Of a stretch of DNA of 64,000 nucleotides, positions 25,745 to 35,642 are shown in pieces. This DNA comes from Methanocalculus chunghsingensis (GTDB taxonomy: Archaea; Halobacteriota; Methanomicrobia; Methanomicrobiales; Methanocorpusculaceae): the NCBI RefSeq assembly GCF_018132105.1, contig NZ_JWHL01000001.1:124001-188000 (forward strand), given 5' to 3'. The position numbers and the translations under genes are program-made. Under the pieces are notes generated by a model. The model made no database searches and had not been told where the DNA came from. It saw only the letters and a list, made by a program, of their open reading frames with translations. How positions within the stretch are numbered: the first letter of the stretch is position 1; each line of letters begins with the position of its first letter.

Positions 25745-26989
25745 ATGTATTCACCTGATACGACTAAGTATCTTATTCACATTCATCTTGAAACAGAGGG
25801 GGTGGTCGAAAAACCCGATGTAGTCGGTGCCATATTTGGCCAGACTGAAGGGTTGCTCGGCGAAGACCTCGATCTCCGGGATCTCCAGAGGACCGGACGA
25901 GTCGGACGGATTGATGTCCAGATAATCAGCAGGAGGGGAGAGACCACTGGTGATATCTTCATAGCTTCTTCTCTGGACAGGGCAGAGACTGCTATTCTGG
26001 CTGCATCACTTGAGACGATCGACAGGGTTGGCCCCTGTGTATCTCATGTCCGCGTGGAGTGTATCGAGGATATCAGGGTTGCCAAACGAAAGAAGATCAT
26101 TGAACGGGCAAAGGAGCTTCTCCTTGATGCCTTTGATGAAGACTCAATTGATTCCCAGGATCTCCTTGATGAGGTACGCGAATCGATACGGATTGAGAAG
26201 ATTCGTCTTATTGGCGATGATCGTGTACCGGCGGGTCCGAATGTCGAAGACTCTGATGCGATCATCATTGTTGAGGGTCGTGCGGATGTCCTGAATCTCT
26301 TGCGGTACGGAATTAAGAACAGTGTCGCGGTTGAGGGAACAAATGTACCGGATATCGTCGTCTCTCTCTGTGAAAAGAAGACAGCAACCGTCTTTCTGGA
26401 CGGGGATCGTGGAGGAGAGCTGATCCTCAGGGAGCTTCTTCAGATAGCAGATATTGACTTTGTCGCGTATCCGCCACGGGGAAAGAGCGTTGAGGATCTC
26501 AGCAGGAAAGAGATCGTCAAGGCTCTGCGGAACAAGGTTCCGGTTGAGTATGTTCGCGATAATATTGAGCGGGAGGCACGGCGAAACGGATCAAACCAGG
26601 ATATTCGTCCGACTCTCTATCCGGATCCCCCGCTCCCCCCGGAATCTCCGCCTGTTCAGGAGTCTGATGATCCATCACTCCTTTTCAGTCCCTCTGATGA
26701 GGCGGGCAATGGTCTTTCAAGCCTTGGCGGCCATATCAGGGCGATAAAGGGAAGCGGGCTCTTACGGGTTCTTTCACCGGATTTCTCCACTCTTGGTGAT
26801 TATCCTCTTGAGGCGTACAAAGAAATTCTTGAAGAGTTGAGTGGGGAGACTGCCGGGATAATCATCGATCAGCCGGTCAATCAGCGAATTCTTGATCTTG
26901 CAGCAGAGAAAGGTCTTGAGTTTATAGCTGCCCGGGAATTCTCCGGGATCGTCAAGAGACCTGCAACAGTACGTATGGTAAAAATATAG
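25745..26989 (+). CDS. dnaG: Archaeal DnaG-like primase/exosome subunit
   Basis: Archaeal DnaG of 414 residues. The N-terminal archaeal domain ([22 protein letters not shown]) is followed by a TOPRIM domain at about 170-260, with the catalytic Glu in [15 protein letters not shown] and the acidic pair in [11 protein letters not shown] Pro/Ser-rich linker at about 290-325 precedes a C-terminal domain. Archaeal DnaG is found bound to the RNA exosome and also has primase activity. Probably transcribed alone from the AT-rich upstream region; a T9 run follows the stop codon. Confidence 0.93.
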   Translation: MYSPDTTKYLIHIHLETEGVVEKPDVVGAIFGQTEGLLGEDLDLRDLQRTGRVGRIDVQIISRRGETTGDIFIASSLDRAETAILAASLETIDRVGPCVSHVRVECIEDIRVAKRKKIIERAKELLLDAFDEDSIDSQDLLDEVRESIRIEKIRLIGDDRVPAGPNVEDSDAIIIVEGRADVLNLLRYGIKNSVAVEGTNVPDIVVSLCEKKTATVFLDGDRGGELILRELLQIADIDFVAYPPRGKSVEDLSRKEIVKALRNKVPVEYVRDNIEREARRNGSNQDIRPTLYPDPPLPPESPPVQESDDPSLLFSPSDEAGNGLSSLGGHIRAIKGSGLLRVLSPDFSTLGDYPLEAYKEILEELSGETAGIIIDQPVNQRILDLAAEKGLEFIAAREFSGIVKRPATVRMVKI

Positions 26990-27002
26990 AACTATTTAAA
27001 TC

Positions 27003-27011
27003 TTTTTTTTT
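27003..27011 (+). terminator. Oligo-T terminator after dnaG
   Basis: Nine consecutive T, 14 bp after the dnaG stop codon, the usual form of an intrinsic archaeal terminator. Confidence 0.55.
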
Positions 27012-27063
27012 GATCCATAGGCTTTTATTTTTAGCATCCCCACCGTACTACCTGGTGACATGT

Positions 27064-27348
27064 ATGCACAAAGATGAGTTGATCGCCCTCCATCAGATGT
27101 TGTCTGAAATTAAAATGCACTTCGAAGAGCTCCATAAGGAAATACAATTCTCGGATTATAATGCTCTTAAGATCAACCCCTCACATGTTCATAAGAGTAA
27201 ACTTGAACATAAATATGCCATCTTTATCCTTGCTACCGAATTAGCAAATGCTATGAGTGATGTTGATTTTGCCTCTTCAGGCCGGATTTCAACGCGAATG
27301 AAAGAGCTTGCTGAGCGGACATTAAAAGAGATTGAGTGTGCTCAATGA
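27064..27348 (+). CDS. UPF0058 family protein
   Basis: A 94-residue archaeal protein of the UPF0058 family, function unknown. It starts MHKDELIALHQMLSEIKMHFEEL and continues with ASELANAM-type helices (FILATELANAMSDVDF), predicted wholly helical. The ATG at 27064 follows GGTGAC and matches the family start; the upstream in-frame extension from 27010 overlaps the terminator and a TATA-like TTTTATTTTTAG and is unlikely to be translated. Confidence 0.82.
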   Translation: MHKDELIALHQMLSEIKMHFEELHKEIQFSDYNALKINPSHVHKSKLEHKYAIFILATELANAMSDVDFASSGRISTRMKELAERTLKEIECAQ

Positions 27349-27379
27349 GCAACCGGTCTGGTGAGCGGTGGTAACTCTT

Positions 27380-28171
27380 CTATCTCATTTTATTCTCTTC
27401 TGAAACCAAATATTCTGCAAGGAGCTCTGGTATTGGAGCAGCCATACAATGCCAGTTTGGTGTTCCGTTTACCTCCAGGACGGTATAGCCGTCTTCAGTT
27501 TTGAGGAGATCGACACCACAATAATCTATTTGGACTGCCCGGGCTGCAGCCTCTGCAATCTCCCGCATCCTGCTATCTATCTCAACCGGAGTGCCAACTC
27601 CTCCCTGATGAATATTATGGGTCAGGTGCGGGGATTGCCGGTAAATAGCACCCGCTGCTTTGTATCCTATCACAAAGATACGGAAATCCCGATCATTTCT
27701 GATATATTCCTGAACATAGTAAGGTGGATCTGCGAGATCCCCAATATCAGAGAAGAGAAAGATGCCATCCCCGTCAAACCCGTACACTGGCTTATAGACG
27801 GCTTTTCCATGTCTCTGGAGAAATGTATCGACATGTTGCCTGGATGCGGTAAAAAGCGTCTCTGGGGTTGGCACATCATGGTGTGTGAGGAGGGCTGAGG
27901 TGAGTACCTTGCTCGCACAGGTTGCAATCGCTTCCGGTGTGTTGACAAGTCGGTTTTTCAATGCAAGGGCCTTTATGAGTTCAAACTCGACACCGTCCTG
28001 ACGGATTCCACAGATCCAGATGAGATCATTTCTGTATTTGATTGAGAAAGGGTCCAGATCCCGTAATAAGAGGATCTCATATTCTGCGCCCATAGCTTCA
28101 AGAGCGTTAATGACCATCTGCGTGGAGTTGTCATCCTGGGTATCAGTCGGTTTTGGAACAATTCGAATCAT
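27380..28171 (-). CDS. RimK-like ATP-grasp ligase
   Basis: A 263-residue ATP-grasp enzyme of the RimK branch. YKPVYGFDGDGIFLF contains the ATP-binding lysine and flexible loop, VQEYIRNDRDFRIFVIG the adenine contacts, and GVDLLKTEDGYTVLEVNGTPNW the Mg-binding Asp/Glu/Asn. In methanogens this branch includes MptN and CofF, which add glutamate to tetrahydromethanopterin and coenzyme F420, so such a role is plausible; the exact acceptor cannot be read from sequence. It follows the tes-like gene on the same strand with a 10-bp gap, so it is probably co-transcribed. Confidence 0.8.
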   Translation of the reverse strand: MIRIVPKPTDTQDDNSTQMVINALEAMGAEYEILLLRDLDPFSIKYRNDLIWICGIRQDGVEFELIKALALKNRLVNTPEAIATCASKVLTSALLTHHDVPTPETLFTASRQHVDTFLQRHGKAVYKPVYGFDGDGIFLFSDIGDLADPPYYVQEYIRNDRDFRIFVIGYKAAGAIYRQSPHLTHNIHQGGVGTPVEIDSRMREIAEAAARAVQIDYCGVDLLKTEDGYTVLEVNGTPNWHCMAAPIPELLAEYLVSEENKMR

Positions 28172-28181
28172 TGTCTTCTAC

Positions 28182-29648
28182 TCAGTCGTTATTTAAGGGC
28201 AATGCGTGTTTTTTCCAGACCTCTTCACGCCAGACAGGACCGCTGTTGTATGTGCAGAAGGGGATGATCCTGCCATCCGGAGTGGCATAATGGATACAGC
28301 AACGGCTCACTCTGTCAAGATCATAATTATGATTGTCCATGAAATGCATCGTGCCGATGAAGAGTGCATTCCAGTGGAACTTCCGAAGTGCATCGAAGTT
28401 CTGATGGATCAGTGCATCTGCAATAAGTCCATGGAAATCAATTTTAAAGTTGCTATCCTGATTCAGGGATTCCTTCAAATTCCTGACCCCTTCTAGAAGT
28501 GCACGGTATTTGTTGATACAACCTCCCTTCTTCATATTGTCAGAAATCATCTCAATGGATGAGAAGAACCTGTCTACATCAACCATTCTGTTGACAGGAA
28601 CCATTTCATTTTCAGTGACAAAGAGGTATGTGGCTGCGCCACAATGAGGGTGAGCGGTAAACTGTATCTGTGGACGATCTGTATATGCCTTCACCAGGTC
28701 AATGATCGGCCCGACGCAGGGGATTGGATAGAAGTCACGAGCTTTCAGGATACCTTCGGTCTGATCCTCAATATCATGGAGGAGGTCAGGTATGGTAATA
28801 CGTTCCTTCAGCATCTTCTCATCGGTTGCGGCACCGGTAAATGCAACAGGCTGGAAATTTACCCCTCGAATAACATCAACGTTTTCGGCGGCAAATCTGA
28901 TAATTGCACCAGCCTCATGGTCATTTTTCCCGCCGATTATTGTGGGGACGAGCACCACACCGATCTTTTCTCTTCGGCAGTTCCCGATTGCTTTTTTACT
29001 TATCAGAAGAAGGGGATTTGTCTCCCTGGTAACCCCATCAAAGTGGAGGTATATCGTTGAAACTCCGGCTCGTTTCAGTTTCCCGGCAAGGAATTCATCC
29101 TGTGCGAGTTTGATGCCGTTTGTTGCGACCTGAACCTGTTTGAATCCCAGTTCCTTGGCCATTCTGATGATCTCAGGGAGATCTTCACGCATCGTTGGTT
29201 CTCCTCCGGATAACTGAACGGCTGGGGGGGGAACGGGTTTCTGATCTCTGAGGCGACGGAATATTGCAATGATCTCGTCAAATGTCGGCTCATAGATAAA
29301 ACCACACGCGCGTGCATTTGCAAAACAAAAGTCACAGTTCAGATTACATCGGTTTGTAAGATCAACATTGGCAAGAAGTGTTCCTGAGTGGTGTTTTTCA
29401 CAGATGCCACAGTCGAGAGGGCACCCTTTGCTCTCTTCCGGCTCTTTTGTAGTGGTTATTCCCTCTCCGATGGTATTATACGTATCAAACCGGCGAAACA
29501 TTTGGGCATCAGACCAGTAGAGCGACCTGAAGGGGCCATGTTCCGGACAGATACGGTGAATCCAGATCGCATTGTCCTCTTCAATGAGATCTGCATCAAT
29601 CACCACTCTGCAGACAGGGCAGATGCTTTTTGTTCTTTTTATCTTCAT
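28182..29648 (-). CDS. tes: Tetraether lipid synthase-like radical SAM enzyme
   Basis: A 488-residue radical SAM protein of the MJ0619 family (COG1964). An N-terminal zinc-type Cys pair (CPVCRVV) and CPLDCGICEKH precede the radical SAM motif CNLNCDFC near residue 110, then LSGGEPTMRED. A long C-terminal domain carries further Cys (PHCGAATY, CCIHYATPDG). MJ0619 was first linked to pterin methylation and later shown to couple archaeol chains into tetraethers (Tes). The divergent neighbour is carS, a lipid gene, which supports a lipid role here. Start ATG at 29648 (MKIKRTK); nine upstream codons are open but less likely. Confidence 0.83.
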   Translation of the reverse strand: MKIKRTKSICPVCRVVIDADLIEEDNAIWIHRICPEHGPFRSLYWSDAQMFRRFDTYNTIGEGITTTKEPEESKGCPLDCGICEKHHSGTLLANVDLTNRCNLNCDFCFANARACGFIYEPTFDEIIAIFRRLRDQKPVPPPAVQLSGGEPTMREDLPEIIRMAKELGFKQVQVATNGIKLAQDEFLAGKLKRAGVSTIYLHFDGVTRETNPLLLISKKAIGNCRREKIGVVLVPTIIGGKNDHEAGAIIRFAAENVDVIRGVNFQPVAFTGAATDEKMLKERITIPDLLHDIEDQTEGILKARDFYPIPCVGPIIDLVKAYTDRPQIQFTAHPHCGAATYLFVTENEMVPVNRMVDVDRFFSSIEMISDNMKKGGCINKYRALLEGVRNLKESLNQDSNFKIDFHGLIADALIHQNFDALRKFHWNALFIGTMHFMDNHNYDLDRVSRCCIHYATPDGRIIPFCTYNSGPVWREEVWKKHALPLNND

Positions 29649-29725
29649 TTTTCTATCACCGGTACGTCTCTGCAATGTAGTATGGGATACAGTATTTTTA
29701 AACCTTCCACCATAGTACTTGGTAT

Positions 29726-30283
29726 ATGAGCAGTATCAGTATCGATTCGCTCCTTATTATCCTTATTTCCGCGCTTTGGGTGATGCTGCCAGCATATGTT
29801 CCAAACCCGGTAGCTGCGGCAACCGGTGGTGGATACCCTATTGACGGGGGGCGGTACTGGCGTGATGGACGGAGAATTTTTGGCGATGGAAAGACATGGC
29901 GGGGTCTCTTCATAGGTATTGGTGGTGGCCTGTTCATCGGCTCTCTCCAGATAGCGGTTCAGTCATATCCGGCTCTTTCGTCTCTTCCTGAGCATACCCT
30001 GCTTTCTGTACTCCTTCTTTCTGCCGGAGCTCTCCTTGGGGATCTTGGAAAGAGTTTCTTAAAAAGGAGACGAAATCTTGAAAGGGGAGCCAAATGGCCT
30101 GTTGCTGATCAGTATGACCTTGTCATCGGGGCGTCTATCCTGCTGGTCCTCTTCAATCTCTCATGGATTATATCAACTATCACTCTCCCGATAGCTCTGG
30201 CAATTCTGATCATCACCCCACTTCTTCACCGTGGGGCAAATCTTCTTGGCTATGCACTTGGCATTAAAGAGGTACCATGGTAA
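29726..30283 (+). CDS. carS: CDP-archaeol synthase
   Basis: Integral membrane enzyme of 185 residues transferring CTP to unsaturated archaetidic acid, giving CDP-archaeol for polar lipid synthesis. Five hydrophobic segments are visible. The conserved loop DGGRYWRDGRRIFGDGKTWRG and GDLGKSFLKRRRNLERG with PVADQYD are the signature motifs of the family (formerly DUF46). A TATA-like GTATTTTTAAACC lies 30-40 bp upstream, in the gap shared with the divergent tes-like gene. The stop overlaps pyrE by 7 bp. Confidence 0.93.
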   Translation: MSSISIDSLLIILISALWVMLPAYVPNPVAAATGGGYPIDGGRYWRDGRRIFGDGKTWRGLFIGIGGGLFIGSLQIAVQSYPALSSLPEHTLLSVLLLSAGALLGDLGKSFLKRRRNLERGAKWPVADQYDLVIGASILLVLFNLSWIISTITLPIALAILIITPLLHRGANLLGYALGIKEVPW

Positions 30284-30786
30284 TAGATCTCCGGGAACTT
30301 CTCATCAGGTTCCGTGCAGTTGAGTTTGGGGAATTTACCCTTGCTTCCGGACAGAAGAGCTCATATTATGTGGATGTCAAGCAGGCTGTGACCCAGCCTG
30401 AACTTCTTTCTGCTATCGGCGCGATCGTTGCAGAAGAGTATGACTTTGACTGTATCGCAGGTGTTGCCGTTGGGGGTGTTCCCCTGGCTGTTGCCGTCTC
30501 CCTTGCCTCCGGGAAACCGTATGCGATCATACGTGCAACCGGAAAAGATCACGGGAAGGCAGATACCATCATTGGTAGTGTATCAGGAAAGCGGGTTCTT
30601 CTTATCGAGGATGTGACGACATCAGGTGGATCTGCCGTGTATGGTGTTCTTGAATTACGAAAGGCAGGAGCAATAATTGATCAGGTGGTGACGATCGTTG
30701 ATCGTGAGCAGGGTGCAGAAGCATCGCTTGCTGAAGATGGAATTTCGCTCTTACCTCTGCTCAGGGTGAGCGCACTCTTTGAGTGA
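30277..30786 (+). CDS. pyrE: Orotate phosphoribosyltransferase
   Basis: A 169-residue enzyme joining orotate to PRPP to make OMP. The N-terminal FTLASGQKSSYYVDVK binds orotate; VLLIEDVTTSGGSAV is the PRPP-binding motif; the flexible catalytic loop RATGKDHGKADTI is present. Length is normal for archaea. Coupled to carS by a 7-bp overlap and followed by purD after 29 bp, giving a mixed lipid-nucleotide operon. Confidence 0.94.
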   Translation: MVIDLRELLIRFRAVEFGEFTLASGQKSSYYVDVKQAVTQPELLSAIGAIVAEEYDFDCIAGVAVGGVPLAVAVSLASGKPYAIIRATGKDHGKADTIIGSVSGKRVLLIEDVTTSGGSAVYGVLELRKAGAIIDQVVTIVDREQGAEASLAEDGISLLPLLRVSALFE

Positions 30787-30815
30787 TATTATATTAGTAG
30801 GGGTGTGTCAAATAC

Positions 30816-32108
30816 ATGACCATGCAGTATCTGGTTGTAGGCGGTGGTGGACGGGAGCATGCACTGGCCCAGGTGATCTCATGCGACCCTGAGGCCGTCC
30901 TCTATGCCGTAAACTCGAATAATAATCCTGGTATCGCTTCGCTCTCCAGGGAAACCCTGGTAAAAAAAGAGACTGATACGGATGCTATCGTATCCTATGC
31001 AAAGGAGAAGCGTATCGACTACGCTGTCATCGGACCAGAAGCGCCGCTGATGGCGGGTCTTGTCGATGCGCTTGCAGAGATTGGTATTGGTTGTCTTGGC
31101 CCCACACAGGCAGCAGCGCGGATAGAGACAGACAAAGCGTTCTGCCGGCGGTTAATGAAGGAGTATCGCGTTGATGGCCTCCCCCTGTACAGAATTTTTC
31201 ATGATCATGATGATGCTGAAACATTCATCAGGGATCATGGAGAGGATCTTGTCATCAAGCCGATCGGCCTGACCGGTGGGAAAGGCGTCAAGGTGATGGG
31301 TGAACATGTTGATCAGGCCGGCGCAATTGAGTACATGCGATCCATCGAAGGCGGTGTCGTCATTGAGGAGCGTCTCCTTGGTGAAGAGTTTACGATGATG
31401 GCGTTTGTTGATGGCCGTTCACTCATTCCAATGCCACTTGTGCAGGATCATAAACGGGCATTCGAGGGGGATACCGGCCCGAATACCGGGGGTATGGGGT
31501 CGTATTCACTTCCTGATCACACTCTCCCGTTCGTCACCGATGCAGATTATGCTGCAGCCCTTCGGATCATGCATGATGTTGTTGCTGCACTCGACCACTC
31601 AGGTACAACCTACCAGGGTATCCTGTATGGCCAGTTTATGAATACCGCAACCGGTCCCAAGGTTATCGAATTCAATGCCCGATTTGGCGATCCCGAGGCG
31701 ATGAACGTCCTATCGGTCCTCTCGTCCGGCTTCACTGAGATCATTGCCCGGGTTGCTGATGGAACGCTCAGGCAGTCTGATGTCCGGTTTGATCCGATGG
31801 CGACGGTCTGCAAATATGTTGTTCCAGCAGGATACCCGGATACTCCTGTGGCAGGAGATGCTATCGGCCTTCCAGCTGCATATGATGCACGCCTCTACTT
31901 TGCCAATGTCCGACAGGAAAATGGGACGATATATACACAGTCCTCACGTTCTCTTGCATTTGTCGGTATCGGGGATACCCTTGCAGATGCTGAGCGTTCT
32001 GCTGAGTCTGCGGCATCCAGGGTTACCGGAAATATACGGTACCGGTCAGATATCGGAAAAGAGGAGATCATTGCCCGCCGAATCGCCCATATGAAGGAAA
32101 TACGATGA
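30816..32108 (+). CDS. purD: Phosphoribosylamine-glycine ligase
   Basis: ATP-grasp ligase of 430 residues forming glycinamide ribonucleotide, the second step of purine synthesis. GGGGREHAL near the N-terminus, the ATP-grasp part [15 protein letters not shown], the PNTGGMGSY loop and [15 protein letters not shown] are the family motifs. A second start (MQYLVV) two codons in is equally possible. Its stop overlaps the argF start by 4 bp. Confidence 0.95.
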   Translation: MTMQYLVVGGGGREHALAQVISCDPEAVLYAVNSNNNPGIASLSRETLVKKETDTDAIVSYAKEKRIDYAVIGPEAPLMAGLVDALAEIGIGCLGPTQAAARIETDKAFCRRLMKEYRVDGLPLYRIFHDHDDAETFIRDHGEDLVIKPIGLTGGKGVKVMGEHVDQAGAIEYMRSIEGGVVIEERLLGEEFTMMAFVDGRSLIPMPLVQDHKRAFEGDTGPNTGGMGSYSLPDHTLPFVTDADYAAALRIMHDVVAALDHSGTTYQGILYGQFMNTATGPKVIEFNARFGDPEAMNVLSVLSSGFTEIIARVADGTLRQSDVRFDPMATVCKYVVPAGYPDTPVAGDAIGLPAAYDARLYFANVRQENGTIYTQSSRSLAFVGIGDTLADAERSAESAASRVTGNIRYRSDIGKEEIIARRIAHMKEIR

Positions 32109-33019
32109 AACAGACAATTCTCTCAATTCTTGATCTCACAGCAGATGAGATCGATACCCTTCTTGATGATGCGATCCGCCTGAAGAAGGAGCGTGCTGAC
32201 GGGGTGGCTCACCACCATCTTGATGGAAAGACCCTCGGGATGATCTTTGAGAAGTCATCGACGAGAACCCGCATCTCTTTTGATGTCGGGATGTATGAAC
32301 TGGGAGGGTATGCCCTCTATCTCAACCCCCGTGATATGCAGCTTGACCGTGGTGAGGCGATCCCGGACACCGCCCGGGTCCTCTCACGGTACCTCTCAGC
32401 GGCGATGATCCGGGCGAACTCCCACGGATCTATTGAAATCTTCTCGGATTATTCGACGATCCCGGTCATTAACGGCCTCTCTGATAAAGAACACCCCTGC
32501 CAGATTCTTGCCGACCTGATGACACTGAAGGAGCGGTTCGGTGACCTCTCAGGTCTCCATCTAGCGTGGGTCGGGGATGGCAATAATGTCTGTAATTCAC
32601 TGATTCTTTCAACAATACTGACCGGGATGAAGGTCTCTGTTGCTGTACCGCCCGGGTATGAGCCGGATCCGGATTGTATCAGGCGTGCTGAAGCCAGAGG
32701 GAATGTTACCTTCCATAAAACTCCGGAGGAAGCGGTGGCAGGTGCTGATGCAGTATATACGGATACCTGGATCTCAATGGGCAATGAGGATGAACATGAT
32801 GCACGCCTGAAGGCGTTTGCGCCGTACAGCGTCACCAGCGCGCTCATGAGCAATGCTTCAGAGGATGCAGTCGTCCTCCACTGTCTCCCGGCACATCGCG
32901 GCTTAGAGATCACAGATGAGGTGCTTGATGGTCCGCAGAGTGCCGTCTGGGATCAGGCAGAGAACCGGCTGCATGCACAGAAGGCTCTTCTGGTTGCTTT
33001 GATCGGAAAAAGAGATTAA
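32105..33019 (+). CDS. argF: Ornithine carbamoyltransferase
   Basis: A 304-residue anabolic ornithine transcarbamylase making citrulline from ornithine and carbamoyl phosphate. The carbamoyl-phosphate motif SSTRTR, the HPCQILADL segment, the ornithine-side DTWISMG and the hinge HCLPAHRG are all present. It overlaps purD by 4 bp and converges on the small methanogen gene at 33016 with a 4-bp overlap. Confidence 0.95.
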   Translation: MKQTILSILDLTADEIDTLLDDAIRLKKERADGVAHHHLDGKTLGMIFEKSSTRTRISFDVGMYELGGYALYLNPRDMQLDRGEAIPDTARVLSRYLSAAMIRANSHGSIEIFSDYSTIPVINGLSDKEHPCQILADLMTLKERFGDLSGLHLAWVGDGNNVCNSLILSTILTGMKVSVAVPPGYEPDPDCIRRAEARGNVTFHKTPEEAVAGADAVYTDTWISMGNEDEHDARLKAFAPYSVTSALMSNASEDAVVLHCLPAHRGLEITDEVLDGPQSAVWDQAENRLHAQKALLVALIGKRD

Positions 33020-33246
33020 TTAATAAACTTTTTTAGTTCCTCAAACATGTACGCCTCAACGCGTACAATCTCATCCTTCTTCCCACGGAATGCAAGGAGA
33101 TCACGTTCATCTCCTTCCATGTTGGCGAAATAAAGAGGTTCACGGCGGTTTACGATCTCAACATCAAAGTTGGTTGCGACGTCGCGTATGATCGTTCTTG
33201 GTACTCCTGGTGGAATGATCAGGTCAAATAATTCTTCTTCTTCCAT
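33016..33246 (-). CDS. Small conserved protein beside marker 14
   Basis: A 76-residue acidic protein (starts MEEEELFDLIIPPGVPRTI) I cannot assign to a named family. It reads as a compact alpha/beta fold with VNRREPLYFANMEGDERDLLAFRG in the middle. The ATG lies 6 bp after the stop of the marker-14 gene, so the two are almost certainly co-transcribed, hinting at a shared role in methanogenesis-linked biology (inference). Confidence 0.7.
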   Translation of the reverse strand: MEEEELFDLIIPPGVPRTIIRDVATNFDVEIVNRREPLYFANMEGDERDLLAFRGKKDEIVRVEAYMFEELKKFIN

Positions 33247-33252
33247 TGTTGG

Positions 33253-34752
33253 CTATCTCCCGATTTTGATCCTTTTGCTCATAATACATGGTCCTCCACG
33301 AACTCCGCCGAGAGGATTTTTCGGCTTTCCAAGGGAGTTCATACATCGTCCCATTAATGCGGCGCCGCGTGCCAGACCATCATCGACAAAGACAAGGTGG
33401 TCGATCGGATCGGAGAAGATTTCACGTTCGGTGATCCCTTCAACGATATAATCAGGCTTCTTTCCTGATATCACCGCCCGGCCTGTAAAGCCGATTGACG
33501 CATTCTCAGGTACCATCTTCTGTTCGATACAGATATCGATCATCCGCAATGCCATTCCGGCACAGACGCGATCGATCACCTCTGTCACAACAGGCAACTG
33601 GTATTTCGAATAGATCTCCGCACCAATCTTTTTGAGGTTGTCGATCCCGTCTCCATCAACACCGCAGTCACATCCGATCAATACGACCCCGGATTTCTCT
33701 GCAACATCCGCAAAGACCGGCACTCTGCCAAAACGTTTCCGATCAGATGGTACAACCCTGATGTCGATATGATCATGGCAGAGATCAACATACTCGTCTA
33801 TCACTTTCTTATTCCTGCCAAGATTGAAGCGGCCACCACTGAATCCCTCTCCAAAGATGTCAAGTGCTGTTCCGGTTTTCTCCTGGACAAGACCTGTTCC
33901 CCGGACGATGGCATCAGGTATTGCGCCGGCAAGACCGCAGAAGTTCCCGATGGTCTTTGCAAATGGATTCTCAGCATCCCGGGAGACATCGCTTGTGATC
34001 CTTCCATCGAGGGTTGTTCCAAAATCAAGCGATAAACAGGGGTTTCTGAAGTCTACCGGTGTCCATTTCGCCCCCTCCTTGATCCCGGCCATGGCAAGCT
34101 CCCCCTCCATCTCGTTTGCCACCATTTCAACGCCGGTACTCCCGACAGGGGGGAGGACGCCCGCTACTGCACCGGTGAAGACGAGACGATCGGCATAGCT
34201 TGCTTCCCGAAGCTTTTTTGGAAGATTGTCAATCGACATCGGGGGGGTCATCTTCCGGGGAGGGACGCCCGCTTCCAGGCATCCGTTTGCAAGTGCGATG
34301 ATGAAATCACCTATCTGTTCGGGCGATTCCATCGCCGCAACGACGCCGGTACTCCGCACAACAAAGTCGAGATCATCTTTGATGCTCAGGTTTGCCTCTT
34401 TATGGCACTGGATGAGCGTATCACGGACGAGTTCTGTGACCGACTCGCGTGTCAGTTTTGTCCCGTCAAGCGTTGCTCCAAAGATCTCCTCCCCCGGCTT
34501 TGGCGGCCGGACATCGCGACTCATACTCACCGTTTTATTGATCACATAGCAGGATCCGGTCTCCAGACTCGTTCCCGTCAGAATACATTTGGTTGTGGTA
34601 TTTCCCATCTCGATGGATGCGACGATGAAGTACGGCTTGTTCTTATATTCTGGTATCACCATGCCGGCACCATGGGATATCGATGGTGGGGGCGGGCTAT
34701 GAACGATGTGTGGTTTCTTCCCAAAGAATCGCTTCAAAAAACCGGCGCACAT
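33253..34752 (-). CDS. Methanogenesis marker protein 14 (DUF2114)
   Basis: A 499-residue protein matching methanogenesis marker 14, confined to methanogens. The N-terminal core IVASIEMGNTTTKCILTG and LSLDFGTTLDGRITS are phosphate-binding loops of the actin/HSP70/sugar-kinase (ASKHA) fold, so ATP binding is likely. GVVLIGCDCGVDGDGI holds Cys and Asp that might bind metal. It resembles activases for methyltransferases in fold only; its real role is not established. Followed closely by the small gene at 33016. Confidence 0.85.
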   Translation of the reverse strand: MCAGFLKRFFGKKPHIVHSPPPPSISHGAGMVIPEYKNKPYFIVASIEMGNTTTKCILTGTSLETGSCYVINKTVSMSRDVRPPKPGEEIFGATLDGTKLTRESVTELVRDTLIQCHKEANLSIKDDLDFVVRSTGVVAAMESPEQIGDFIIALANGCLEAGVPPRKMTPPMSIDNLPKKLREASYADRLVFTGAVAGVLPPVGSTGVEMVANEMEGELAMAGIKEGAKWTPVDFRNPCLSLDFGTTLDGRITSDVSRDAENPFAKTIGNFCGLAGAIPDAIVRGTGLVQEKTGTALDIFGEGFSGGRFNLGRNKKVIDEYVDLCHDHIDIRVVPSDRKRFGRVPVFADVAEKSGVVLIGCDCGVDGDGIDNLKKIGAEIYSKYQLPVVTEVIDRVCAGMALRMIDICIEQKMVPENASIGFTGRAVISGKKPDYIVEGITEREIFSDPIDHLVFVDDGLARGAALMGRCMNSLGKPKNPLGGVRGGPCIMSKRIKIGR

Positions 34753-34808
34753 ACTAATCGATACTCAAGGGAGAACAATATATCTTTCTGTTTCATGTTC
34801 AATGCAAG

Positions 34809-35528
34809 TCAGAATACTATCGTACTGAATATCAGAATGCATCCGATGATAATAGGCTGATGGATGAGATAGATGATAAGGGTGTTCCGGCCGATGAAGG
34901 CGAGTGTCTGTACCGGTTTACTCACCTCCCTTTGTACAATCTTCTCTGTATATCGGATGGATCCGGCTCCGATTCCAAGGAGAATAAGAGCAAACCAGGG
35001 GATGATCGGAAGATAGTCGAGGCTATACAATCCAGGGGTATGTATGCCAAGGGGGATGAGGTAGTCGGGGCCGGCAACCGGGTAGACCAAAGCCCAGATG
35101 ATCAGGATCAGCGCCGCTGGAAGGATATTCCATCTGCCAAGCCTGAGAAAGGGAATAGCAAGGATCGTTCCTGCACCAATGAGATGCAGGATTCCCCAGA
35201 TGATGAACCCCTCATGTGGATAGATCCATGTGGCAATGGTAATACCTGATGCGATGAGAAGGAGGAAGCCACCTCTGCGGAGAAGCGCTATGGTTACATT
35301 GTAATTATTACGCTTTCTTTTCAGTGATTCTACCTTCAGATGAAGTGATATTCCGGCAATGAAGATGAAGGTGCCAGCTATGGGAATTGCCGCATACCAC
35401 ATATCCGGATGGATGGTGTAGATCCCAAAATATGCGAGATCAAAGAGGATATGGTAGATGATCATCAGGGTGAGGGCGATTCCACGTGTGGCATCAAGAG
35501 CACTATCCCGGACTGCACCCAACCCCAT
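34809..35528 (-). CDS. DUF1624 membrane acetyltransferase-like protein
   Basis: A 239-residue membrane protein with about seven hydrophobic segments. RDSALDATRGIALTLMIIYH at the N-terminus (conserved His in the first membrane helix) and the final IGRNTLIIYLIHQPIIIG are characteristic of the DUF1624/heparan-alpha-glucosaminide N-acetyltransferase family, which moves acetyl groups across membranes onto sugars. The sugar substrate here is unknown. Single gene, divergent from ycaO. Confidence 0.82.
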   Translation of the reverse strand: MGLGAVRDSALDATRGIALTLMIIYHILFDLAYFGIYTIHPDMWYAAIPIAGTFIFIAGISLHLKVESLKRKRNNYNVTIALLRRGGFLLLIASGITIATWIYPHEGFIIWGILHLIGAGTILAIPFLRLGRWNILPAALILIIWALVYPVAGPDYLIPLGIHTPGLYSLDYLPIIPWFALILLGIGAGSIRYTEKIVQREVSKPVQTLAFIGRNTLIIYLIHQPIIIGCILIFSTIVF

Positions 35529-35642
35529 AGGCGAAAGATCTCTCTGTATAGTGGTATAAAGTACTCTCTCTTTTGGAAAAACAATCCGGTGCTGAGGGGA
35601 AAATTAGTAATCATCTCAGGAGAGATGTTGTAGAAGAGTCAG

